Below, piece by piece: positions 22,348-28,472 of a stretch of DNA of 29,312 bases; the first letter of the stretch is position 1; every line of letters begins with the position of its first letter. The notes under the pieces were generated by a model. The model was not told the origin of the DNA. It made no database searches and saw nothing but the letters and a program-made list of their open reading frames with translations. A program made the translations under genes and the position numbers. The stretch comes from a virus: positions 1 to 29,312 of IMG/VR virus record IMGVR_UViG_3300035162_001131. One strand, written 5' to 3'.

Positions 22348-23061
22348 ATGTATCAAGAAAGACCACGTTTATCAGGTAATAAATTAGCTGCTTATAATCA
22401 TATAAATAAAGAAGAACGCAGAATATTGGTAATTGGAGATATACACGCTCCTTTTGAATTAGATGGGTACTTTGAATTTTGTAAAGAAACCTACGCAAAT
22501 TATAACTGTAACCAAGTTATTTTTATTGGAGATTTGATAGATAATCATTATAGCTCTTTTCATGCAACCGACCCAGATGGTCTTGGAGGTGCTACAGAAC
22601 TAGAATATGCTATAGATGATATTAAAAAATGGTATAAAGAATTTCCTGTAGCTGATGTGCTTATAGGTAATCACGATAGGATTATAATGCGTAAAGCTTT
22701 TGATTCGGCTATTCCTAAACAATGGATTAAATCTTATAATGAAGTTTTAGGAACTCCTGAATGGAATTGGACAGAAAGAATTGTTTACAATAACATTCAA
22801 TTCGTTCATGGAGAAGGTGGAACTGCTAGGACTAAGGCTAAAAATGATATGCAATCTACAGTTCAAGGTCATATTCACACGCAAGCCTATACTGAATGGA
22901 TGGTAGGAAGAAACTTTCGAGTATTTGGTATGCAGGTTGGTTGTGGTGTTGATGGAGATTCTTATGCAGCTGCTTATGCGAAGAACTTTAAAAAGCAAGC
23001 TATAGGATGTGGGGTTATTATTGGAGCAGATACTGCTATAAATTGCCTTATGAAGCTCTAA
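22348..23061 (+). CDS. Metallophosphoesterase
   Basis: 237 residues with the full calcineurin-like metal site: GDIHAPF (D31, H33), GDLIDN (D62), GNHDR (N108, H109), H154 in FVHGEGG, and GHIHTQ (H175, H177). This superfamily cleaves phosphomono- or diesters with two metal ions; substrate is unknown. It starts 1 nt after the holin-like gene, so it is part of the late lysis transcript. A role in nucleotide or nucleic-acid processing, or anti-defence signalling-nucleotide cleavage, is possible but cannot be told from sequence alone. Length is normal. Confidence 0.8.
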   Translation: MYQERPRLSGNKLAAYNHINKEERRILVIGDIHAPFELDGYFEFCKETYANYNCNQVIFIGDLIDNHYSSFHATDPDGLGGATELEYAIDDIKKWYKEFPVADVLIGNHDRIIMRKAFDSAIPKQWIKSYNEVLGTPEWNWTERIVYNNIQFVHGEGGTARTKAKNDMQSTVQGHIHTQAYTEWMVGRNFRVFGMQVGCGVDGDSYAAAYAKNFKKQAIGCGVIIGADTAINCLMKL

Positions 23062-23074
23062 CTTTTAGCTGAAG

Positions 23075-23092
23075 GGACACCAAAACGGACAC
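23075..23092 (+). repeat. 18-bp direct repeat, left copy
   Basis: GGACACCAAAACGGACAC at 23075-23092 is perfectly repeated at 23277-23294 just before the integrase ATG. Each copy contains two GGACAC half-sites 12 bp apart. The pair brackets the terminator, the att candidate and the 9-bp tandem array. Confidence 0.8.
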
Positions 23093-23093
23093 T

Positions 23094-23125
23094 AAAAAAA
23101 CAAGCCCCTAGTGATAGTGGGGCTT
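23094..23125 (-). terminator. Leftward-facing rho-independent terminator
   Basis: AAGCCCC (23102-23108) pairs with GGGGCTT (23119-23125) around a 10-nt loop. Read on the minus strand, the stem is followed by seven T (A7 at 23094-23100 on the plus strand), so it should stop leftward transcription coming from the integrase/repressor region. Rightward it has only TTT and would be weak. Confidence 0.6.
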
Positions 23126-23138
23126 TGCGGCTGTATTT

Positions 23139-23160
23139 GCAGAGAGGAAGGGTCTCGTAC
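23139..23160. other. Candidate phage attachment site core (tRNA 3'-end-like)
   Basis: GCAGAGAGGAAGGG (23139-23152) resembles the reverse complement of a bacterial tRNA-Ser 3' end; the next bases (TCTCGTACC) diverge from the usual ATTCGAACC T-loop. It lies between the lysis cluster and the integrase, where attP normally is, and between two 18-bp direct repeats. The tRNA identity is from memory and is tentative. Confidence 0.3.
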
Positions 23161-23228
23161 CTATATTAATAATATTAAAAATTGATGTAAACATTGGTTA
23201 TTTTGCCACGAATATAAGAGTTTTTTTA

Positions 23229-23264
23229 ATGTTTTTAATATTTTTAATATTTTTAATATTTTTA
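23229..23264 (+). repeat. 9-bp tandem array upstream of integrase
   Basis: Four adjacent 9-bp units: ATGTTTTTA (23229) and three perfect ATATTTTTA copies (23238, 23247, 23256), continuing into ATACC. The same unit forms a second array at 25289-25324 upstream of the repressor. Candidate binding sites for integrase, excisionase or repressor. Confidence 0.8.
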
Positions 23265-23276
23265 ATACCTTTGGAC

Positions 23277-23294
23277 GGACACCAAAACGGACAC
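23277..23294 (+). repeat. 18-bp direct repeat, right copy
   Basis: Second perfect copy of GGACACCAAAACGGACAC, ending 2 nt before the integrase ATG at 23297. It would also cover the ribosome-binding region of the integrase mRNA, so a protein bound here could affect int expression. Confidence 0.8.
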
Positions 23295-23296
23295 CA

Positions 23297-24484
23297 ATGG
23301 GATTCTTATTACATGGCAAATACAATTATGTTTTCTTCACCTTTTATATACAAGGTAAAAAATATAGATATAGCACCAAAATAAAAATAGAAAAAGATGA
23401 ATGGGATTTAGCTATTCAAAGACCCAAACTTAGGCGTGGGGATATTGGTAAGGCAAACAAAAAGATAACCTTTGAGCTTAATGAATACCAAAGGTTTTAT
23501 GAGAAGCTAAAGTCAGACTATAAAGAAAGCCTTACAAAAGAAATTGTTAAAACTAAGTTCGACCAGCACTTTCAATTAGCACAATCTGTTAAAGCACTTA
23601 CTTATTCAGATTACTTTGATATATATATAGAGCAAAAAAAAGAAAGTCAATCTATTAAAAAGGGTTCATGGGAAGCTTACGCTAGAATACACGATGCTAT
23701 TTTAGAAATGGCAAAAACAGAAAAAACTACATATTATTTAACAGGTTTTGATGGAGCTTTTTTTAATCGGTTTATAAAATTCTTAAGGGTAAATAAAGAG
23801 ATTTCAGATAATACGCTAAAAAGGAAAATGGGGTTTTTTAAATCCTTTTTAAATTGGTGTATAAAAAATGGATATCAAACAAACAAAGCATTTAAGCAGG
23901 TATCTATTAAAGCAAGGGAAACTTTCCACGTAAGCTTAAAAGATAAAGAAGTAGATACCCTAGCGGGACTTGAACTCGACAAAGCTTTAGATTATTATAA
24001 AGACCTTTTTTTAATTGGTGTTTACTCAGGTCAAAGATACTCTGACTATTCAAGGTTTAACAGAAAGTTTATTGATGGTAATAACATTGTAATAAGAGCA
24101 AAGAAAACTGGGCAATTTTCTTATATACCGTTAAACAATAAGCTAAAGGATTTACTAGATAAATATGAATGGAGTTTAAAACTTATAGCAAGCCAAAAGT
24201 TTAATCAACACATTCAAAAAATATGTAGAATAGCAGGCTTTGATGAAGTAATTCAAATAGATAAGTTTTACGGAAACACAAAAGTTTCAAAGGATGTACC
24301 AAGATGGAAGTTAATAGGAAGCCATACAGCTCGCAGAACCTTTATTACTTTATCGGCTCAAAGAAACGTACCAAAGTCTCTTGTAATGCAAGCTACAGGT
24401 ATTAAAAGCTATAAGACATTAGAGAATTATACAAGGCTAGACATAGATAAATTAAATCAAGAAATGTTTAAAGCATGGGATTAG
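23297..24484 (+). CDS. int: Tyrosine integrase
   Basis: 395 residues. The N-terminus (GKYNYVFFTFYIQGKKYRYS) is the arm-binding-like domain of Bacteroidetes integrases. Residues 100-195 are the SAM-like core-binding domain. The catalytic domain shows R247 (YSGQRYSDYSRF), a lysine near 269-270, H343 and R346 (GSHTARRTFITL) and the nucleophile Y378 (TLENYTRL). The second histidine usually found in 'GHxxxxTT' is replaced here (TGIKSYKT). It should integrate and excise the phage genome. Its stop overlaps the convergent repressor's stop by 2 nt, and repeats crowd its start. Confidence 0.9.
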   Translation: MGFLLHGKYNYVFFTFYIQGKKYRYSTKIKIEKDEWDLAIQRPKLRRGDIGKANKKITFELNEYQRFYEKLKSDYKESLTKEIVKTKFDQHFQLAQSVKALTYSDYFDIYIEQKKESQSIKKGSWEAYARIHDAILEMAKTEKTTYYLTGFDGAFFNRFIKFLRVNKEISDNTLKRKMGFFKSFLNWCIKNGYQTNKAFKQVSIKARETFHVSLKDKEVDTLAGLELDKALDYYKDLFLIGVYSGQRYSDYSRFNRKFIDGNNIVIRAKKTGQFSYIPLNNKLKDLLDKYEWSLKLIASQKFNQHIQKICRIAGFDEVIQIDKFYGNTKVSKDVPRWKLIGSHTARRTFITLSAQRNVPKSLVMQATGIKSYKTLENYTRLDIDKLNQEMFKAWD

Positions 24485-25290
24485 CCTTTTAATTCATCAA
24501 TAGCCTTTTGTGTATTTTTATTTAATGCATCTATAATTTTTACTGCAACTTTATTAGTGTCTACAGCTATTCTTCCAGTCCTTTGAACATCTAGTTTTAG
24601 TATAAAATCAATGTGCTCCGCTCTAGCATCATCAAATTTTTTGCTCCATTCTTTTCTTTTTATTTCTTCTTTTTTTTCAATTTCGTTCCAAACTTCATTA
24701 GCTGTAACTTCTATAGTATTAATTAAAATTTTATCGGTATTATCCCCAGCATCTTTTAATGAAGCCTTAATATCTACAGGAAGATTGTTACCCATTAATT
24801 CAACTATATTAATAGCCTTTTGCACGCTTTTATTCCATTCTTTCATTTTATCATCTAAAGTATTAGCCATTTGCATTATTTGATTTTGTATCAATTGCGT
24901 AGACTGAGCTTGTAATACTAAAGCCTTATCTATTCTGTTTGTAAGCTCGTTTAATTGAAAATCGTGGTTTACTTGATTATCATTAATAGCTTCAAAAGAA
25001 GCAGCTTTAGACTTGCCTATAGAGGCAGCGGATGCAGGCTGATTTTGAATACCTTTTACAATCATTTCACCATAGCCTAGCACTACCCAATCATGGTTAA
25101 GCTGTGGAAATCTTGTAATTATTTTATTTAAAACTTTACTGCTAGGGCTTTTACCCTCTTGAAGAATTTCGGTCATCGTTGACCTAGATGGAATGTCGCA
25201 TTCTTTAGCAAAAGCATTGATTGAATAGCCTGTTTCTTCAACAAATTTAGCTAATCGAATTGATTGTTTTGACAATTTAATCTTTTTCAT
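24481..25290 (-). CDS. Phage repressor with N-terminal HTH and coiled coil
   Basis: 269 residues on the minus strand. Residues 10-60 are a helix-turn-helix: IRLAKFVEETGYSINAFAKE, then IPSRSTMTEILQEGKSPSSK, and the FPQLNHDWVVLGYGEM tail typical of Bacteroidetes phage CI-like repressors. Instead of a LexA-type self-cleaving peptidase, residues 105-269 are charged helices (for example NELTNRIDKALVLQAQSTQL), likely an oligomerisation coil. It is divergent from the early operon and convergent with the integrase. Without a peptidase domain, induction must work by another route, such as an antirepressor. The 9-bp tandem array lies directly before its ATG. Confidence 0.7.
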   Translation of the reverse strand: MKKIKLSKQSIRLAKFVEETGYSINAFAKECDIPSRSTMTEILQEGKSPSSKVLNKIITRFPQLNHDWVVLGYGEMIVKGIQNQPASAASIGKSKAASFEAINDNQVNHDFQLNELTNRIDKALVLQAQSTQLIQNQIMQMANTLDDKMKEWNKSVQKAINIVELMGNNLPVDIKASLKDAGDNTDKILINTIEVTANEVWNEIEKKEEIKRKEWSKKFDDARAEHIDFILKLDVQRTGRIAVDTNKVAVKIIDALNKNTQKAIDELKG

Positions 25291-25324
25291 ATTTTTAATA
25301 TTTTTGATATTTTTAATATTTTTA
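25289..25324 (-). repeat. 9-bp tandem array upstream of repressor
   Basis: Four adjacent units of ATATTTTTA (the second is ATATTTTTG) at 25289, 25298, 25307 and 25316. The first overlaps the repressor start codon. Unit and phase match the array at 23229-23264. Read toward the repressor the unit is TAAAAATAT. It is a likely control site of the switch region. Confidence 0.8.
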
Positions 25325-25333
25325 ACTAAAAAA

Positions 25334-25364
25334 TTGACATTATGTTAAAAAAGTTGTATATTTA
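25334..25364 (+). promoter_or_regulatory. Early rightward promoter, flavobacterial type
   Basis: TTG at 25334-25336 (within TTGACA) and TATATTTA at 25357-25364, spaced 20 nt, fit the Bacteroidetes consensus TTG / TAnnTTTG with the last base changed. It lies in the divergent gap, pointing at the early operon that starts at 25454, and is the best promoter match in the window. Start of transcription would fall near 25371. Confidence 0.55.
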
Positions 25365-25377
25365 CGTCATTATAACG

Positions 25378-25417
25378 TTAAAACGATATGGATTATGTCA
25401 AAAAAACATCGTTTTAA
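25378..25417. promoter_or_regulatory. 10-bp inverted repeat in the early leader, candidate operator
   Basis: TTAAAACGAT (25378-25387) and ATCGTTTTAA (25408-25417) are a perfect inverted pair separated by 20 nt. It lies just downstream of the early promoter and would be the first part of the mRNA leader. A dimeric repressor site, or an RNA hairpin with a 20-nt loop, are the main possibilities. Confidence 0.5.
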
Positions 25418-25453
25418 AAATGACTTTATATTAACATTAAAAGTAGTAATAAA

Positions 25454-25762
25454 ATGACAAAACAACAACACTTAGAAGCACTTAATTGTTTAAAAGAAGT
25501 AAACAATTTAAAGATTGAATCTACTGAAGTAAGTAGAGAAGAAAACCTAGTTAAAATTAACTATAAACATCAAGTAGTAGACTTAGGTAAATACTGCTTA
25601 ATACTCAGTGGTACTCTTGAACAGTTTCGCACAAAAGATTATTCAAGGGATAGAATGTTTTTAGTCATTTCATTACTTGACTCAAACAACGAAGATTTAG
25701 AGTTTAAACCTAAACAAATGCAAGAATTTAAAAATGTATTAAAAGATAAAATATTCGCATAA
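25454..25762 (+). CDS. Early hypothetical protein, first gene of early operon
   Basis: 102 residues. Helical N-terminus (KQQHLEALNCLKEVNNLKIE), then beta-rich middle (NLVKINYKHQVVDLGKYCLI) and a Phe/Lys-rich end (MQEFKNVLKDKIFA). I do not recognise the family. It is the first gene after the lysogeny promoter region, a position often taken by Cro-like or antirepressor proteins, but no DNA-binding motif is evident. Its ATG has an A-rich leader (AGTAGTAATAAAATG). The stop overlaps the next start by one base. Confidence 0.55.
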   Translation: MTKQQHLEALNCLKEVNNLKIESTEVSREENLVKINYKHQVVDLGKYCLILSGTLEQFRTKDYSRDRMFLVISLLDSNNEDLEFKPKQMQEFKNVLKDKIFA

Positions 25763-26064
25763 TGGAAAATCAAATAATAGAAATTCAAAACACAGTAGAA
25801 TCTATTGCTGAAAGAATGGATTTAATAGCTATCAATAATAATAAAGCAATGCAAATTGCAATAGATACAATGCAAGCCGTTAGTAGAAACATTGCTGATA
25901 ATGATGATAGCCTTTATACTGTAGCACAAACATCAAAAATTTTAGGATTATCATCTCACATTATTAGAGAAGAAATAAAAGAAAATAAACTTAAGGCAAT
26001 TCAAAGAGGTAGTAGAAACTACGTAAGAAAAGATGACTTAAACGAATATATAAAAACGAACTAA
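25762..26064 (+). CDS. Excisionase-like HTH protein
   Basis: 100 residues. Residues 1-45 are an amphipathic helix that could dimerise. Residues 50-98 carry a MerR/Xis-type winged helix: SLYTVAQTSKILGLSSHIIR, then ENKLKAIQRGSRNYVRKDDL and EYIK. This 'helix-turn-helix 17' fold is used by phage excisionases and recombination directionality factors. In a temperate phage whose integrase lies nearby, control of excision is the natural role; the 9-bp arrays could be its targets. A general transcription regulator role is the alternative. Confidence 0.65.
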   Translation: MENQIIEIQNTVESIAERMDLIAINNNKAMQIAIDTMQAVSRNIADNDDSLYTVAQTSKILGLSSHIIREEIKENKLKAIQRGSRNYVRKDDLNEYIKTN

Positions 26065-26465
26065 TGGAAACAAGCAGACTAAAAGAATTGAGCAACACCT
26101 ATCAATTAAAAGGAACTGATTTTCACTTACAAAACTATGGAGGTAAACAGATTCCTTTTATGAAGAAAAGCGGTATCGATAAAATTCAAGCGATTGAAAA
26201 CATTGATATAAACTTTGAGCCTATAGAATCATTATGTATTCCAAATGAAAACGTAGCCCTTAAGATAACGGCTAAATGGAATGATAAGGTTTTTCACACT
26301 ATAGGGGAAGCAAATACAAAAAACAGCAAAGTACCCTACTTAGGATGTATGGCAGAAAATAGAGGTAGAGGAAGGGCAATCTTAACCTTATGTGGTTTTG
26401 CTGAGGAAGGTGTTTTTTCTGCCGATACCAAATGGGAAGCAGACGAATTAAATAATAGCAAATAA
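26064..26465 (+). CDS. Possible ssDNA-annealing/recombination protein
   Basis: 133 residues. The motif KVPYLGCMAENRGRGRAILT with LCGFAEEGVFS at the end is like the 'MAEKRAxxRAVLxLxGxxGVxS' block that I recall from phage recombination-associated proteins. The N-terminal half (FHLQNYGGKQIPFMKKSGID) includes a basic, aromatic stretch. It overlaps the previous stop by one base and is followed 2 nt later by the next gene. Such proteins often sit near replication genes. The function is a guess from a remembered motif; enzyme activity is not shown by the sequence. Confidence 0.4.
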   Translation: METSRLKELSNTYQLKGTDFHLQNYGGKQIPFMKKSGIDKIQAIENIDINFEPIESLCIPNENVALKITAKWNDKVFHTIGEANTKNSKVPYLGCMAENRGRGRAILTLCGFAEEGVFSADTKWEADELNNSK

Positions 26466-26467
26466 TT

Positions 26468-27034
26468 ATGGGACAAGTTAAAAATTTACTTGGAGATAAA
26501 ATAATCCAAGCGACAACCGAAGCAATTAGAAATATTGAAATGGATTCACTAGAAAAAGAACGTGAAGAAAAAAACTTTGAACTCGAAAAAAGAGTACGTC
26601 AGATGTTAGTCTTTAAAGATAAGATACTAGATGACGTAGAAGAAGGATGGGTAAGCGCACTAGATGTTGCTTTAGTTATAAATAAAATTACAAAAGTACT
26701 AGAAAGCCTTTCAAGCTCAATAACAGAGCAAGCTTTCGATGAAGCACAAAAGTTTGGAACATCCTTTAGTTACAAAGGATTTAAGGTAAGCAGCTCACAG
26801 GGTAGAAGGTCATTCGATTATAGTGGATGTGAAGGAATTGTAGACCTAGAAAACCAAGTTAAAGGCGGTAAAGAGTTCCTTAAGAAATGTAAGATAGCAG
26901 CAGATGCAGGTGGCTATTCAGAAGTAGAAGTATTAAAAGATGGAACTACTAGAGAAGTATTCCCAGACGAAAATGGAGAGCTAATAGCACTACCAACCAT
27001 CAAGTATGGCAAGTCATTTATAACAATAAAATAA
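26468..27034 (+). CDS. Early coiled-coil hypothetical protein
   Basis: 188 residues. Residues 10-70 are a charged coiled coil (IRNIEMDSLEKEREEKNFEL and following). Then KFGTSFSYKGFKVSSSQGRR, an SFDYSGCEGIVDLENQVKGG block and a C-terminal end with VFPDENGELIALPTIKYGKS. Proteins with a long N-terminal coil and a short 'GxxxxLPxxxYGKxFIxxK' tail are, from memory, commonly next to phage recombination genes. No catalytic motif visible. A hairpin (27044-27080) follows directly. Confidence 0.5.
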   Translation: MGQVKNLLGDKIIQATTEAIRNIEMDSLEKEREEKNFELEKRVRQMLVFKDKILDDVEEGWVSALDVALVINKITKVLESLSSSITEQAFDEAQKFGTSFSYKGFKVSSSQGRRSFDYSGCEGIVDLENQVKGGKEFLKKCKIAADAGGYSEVEVLKDGTTREVFPDENGELIALPTIKYGKSFITIK

Positions 27035-27043
27035 TTGTTAACT

Positions 27044-27080
27044 GGGGTCGTTGATCAAGTGGTATTGTAAAGTCGACCCC
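27044..27080 (+). terminator. GC-rich hairpin after the recombination-like genes
   Basis: GGGGTCG (27044-27050) and CGACCCC (27074-27080) pair perfectly with a 23-nt loop. It is the most GC-rich spot in the early region. Only TTAATTAAAA follows, so termination would be weak; it could split the early operon. Confidence 0.45.
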
Positions 27081-27096
27081 TTAATTAAAAAGATAT

Positions 27097-27246
27097 ATGA
27101 TAAAAGCAAAAGGCATTATTATAAAGTTTGATATACCTAGTATAATAAACCTTAATAATCTACTACAAGAAAATTCTAATAAATCAAAATACTCGTATTT
27201 CTTAGAAGATAAACTATTAGAAAAAAGCGTTGATTCCACACGCTAA
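27097..27246 (+). CDS. Small hypothetical protein
   Basis: 49 residues: begins MIKAKGIIIKFDIPSIINLN and ends LEKSVDSTR. A short hydrophobic/basic start and a helical second half. It lies alone between the hairpin at 27044-27080 and another hairpin at 27250-27290. No family recognised; ATG start in an AGATAT context. Its codon composition is like the neighbours, and no other gene occupies this 270-nt gap, so it is moderately likely to be real. Confidence 0.45.
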   Translation: MIKAKGIIIKFDIPSIINLNNLLQENSNKSKYSYFLEDKLLEKSVDSTR

Positions 27247-27249
27247 ACT

Positions 27250-27290
27250 GTCAAAGCCACTTGTTTTTAAACCTTTCAGGTGGTAATGAC
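27250..27290 (+). promoter_or_regulatory. Two-part hairpin before the replication gene
   Basis: Outer stem GTCA (27250-27253)/TGAC (27287-27290) and inner stem CCACTTG (27257-27263)/CAGGTGG (27277-27283), separated by a symmetric 3-by-3 internal loop, with a 13-nt loop. It ends 14 nt before the ATG at 27305. Could be a translational control element, a processing site, or part of an origin. Confidence 0.4.
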
Positions 27291-27304
27291 TAAAACATAA
27301 AACA

Positions 27305-28015
27305 ATGAGTAAAGACCCAGCATTCCTTTTTTATAGTTCAGACTTTTTAACTGGTACGATGTTTTTAAGTAATGAGCAAGTAGGTAAGTTTATTAGGCTT
27401 TTATGCGTTCAGCATCAAAAGGGTAGACTATCAGAAAAACATATGCTTAGCATATGTAAAGCATATGATTCTGAAATCTTCGAAATGTTTTTAAAAGATG
27501 AAGAAGGTTTGTTTTATAACGAACGTTTAGAAATTGAAATAAACAAAAGAAAATCACATTCAGAAAAACAAAGAGCAAACGTTATGAAGCGTTGGAATAA
27601 AGATACCAACGTAATACCAAATATACAAAATGGTAATACGGTGGTAATACCTTTAGAAGATGAAAATGAAAATGAAAATGAAAATGAAAATGAAGATGTA
27701 AATACAATTAAAAATGAAGTTGAAATATGGCCTTCATTTGAAGACTTTTGGACGCTTTACAATAAAAAAACTGGGAATAAGTCATTAATAAAACTAAAGT
27801 TTGATAAGCTACCCCAGAAGATAAAAGAAAAGATAATAGACTACTTACCTAACTATATAGATTCAACACCAGATAAGGCATACAGGAAAAACCCACAGAC
27901 ATTTTTAAATAACAAATCTTGGGAAGATGAAATAATAACAAAGAATAATGAAAACAGAAACAACGGTACAGACTACACAAAACTCAAAGCGCTCGTACAG
28001 TCTGCAAATTTCTAA
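27305..28015 (+). CDS. Replication-associated protein (DUF1376/DnaD-like)
   Basis: 236 residues. The start PAFLFYSSDFLTGTMFLSNE, then FIRLLCVQHQKGRLSEKHML and YNERLEIEINKRKSHSEKQR is the N-terminal winged helix of phage replication initiators/helicase loaders, common in Bacteroidetes phages. A linker of five Glu-Asn pairs encoded by GAAAAT repeats (27662-27691) joins it to a C-terminal helical domain (IWPSFEDFWTLYNKKTGNKS) that would contact helicase or DNA. The last 68 nt overlap the next gene in another frame. It likely recruits the host helicase to phage DNA. Confidence 0.65.
   Translation: MSKDPAFLFYSSDFLTGTMFLSNEQVGKFIRLLCVQHQKGRLSEKHMLSICKAYDSEIFEMFLKDEEGLFYNERLEIEINKRKSHSEKQRANVMKRWNKDTNVIPNIQNGNTVVIPLEDENENENENENEDVNTIKNEVEIWPSFEDFWTLYNKKTGNKSLIKLKFDKLPQKIKEKIIDYLPNYIDSTPDKAYRKNPQTFLNNKSWEDEIITKNNENRNNGTDYTKLKALVQSANF
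27662..27691 (+). repeat. Hexanucleotide tandem repeat (GAAAAT x5)
   Basis: Five perfect GAAAAT units followed by GAAGAT, in frame, coding Glu-Asn dipeptides in the linker of the replication protein. As the unit is a multiple of three, slippage would change linker length without breaking the frame. Confidence 0.85.
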
Positions 28016-28472
28016 CCCCAAGGAAACTATTTTAAACTCAGGGCTAAGAAGTATAGAAGATGTTTTGAAGCTTAAAAATCAACCCTCAATAGGTAAAATG
28101 GCTTTATCTAATAACAACATGAAGATTGTAATTGTTAAATGGTTAATCGAAGCTAACGAGTTTATGAATTTAAAGAAGCCAATGACTCAAGAACAAATAG
28201 TATTAGCAGCTACAACAATACTAGAAGATTATGATTTTTTAAATACAGCAGACCTAGCCTTATTCTTTAAAAACCTAATAAATGGTAAGTACGGAAATAT
28301 GTACGAATCATTCAACAATCAAAAGCTATGTGATTCACTAGACCAATACAAAGAAAGCAGGTTTGAATGCGCTAGTAATATGTCACAAGCTAAACACAAT
28401 AGGTTTACAAGTACAGACGTACAGGGAACATTTTTAGAAGATAAGAAACGAGAAAAAAAACGAAGCAACTAA
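27948..28472 (+). CDS. Replication accessory protein (DUF6633-like)
   Basis: 174 residues. The gene overlaps the replication protein by 68 nt, and its first 22 residues come from that shared segment. Recognisable parts are MKIVIVKWLIEANEFMNLKK, MTQEQIVLAATTILEDYDFL and LALFFKNLINGKYGNMYESF, followed by a basic tail (EDKKREKKRSN). The pattern resembles small helical proteins that follow phage replication genes in Bacteroidetes; the domain name is recalled tentatively. The true start could be a later codon, but no other ATG fits before about residue 80, and the conserved core starts before that. Confidence 0.55.
   Translation: MKTETTVQTTQNSKRSYSLQISNPKETILNSGLRSIEDVLKLKNQPSIGKMALSNNNMKIVIVKWLIEANEFMNLKKPMTQEQIVLAATTILEDYDFLNTADLALFFKNLINGKYGNMYESFNNQKLCDSLDQYKESRFECASNMSQAKHNRFTSTDVQGTFLEDKKREKKRSN

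Noticed and set aside
24611-24883. 90-codon hydrophobic open frame antisense to the repressor gene
   Set aside because: It mirrors the charged coiled coil of the repressor on the other strand; reverse complements of Lys/Glu-rich helices give Phe/Leu/Ser-rich frames. It has no start context or neighbours to support it.
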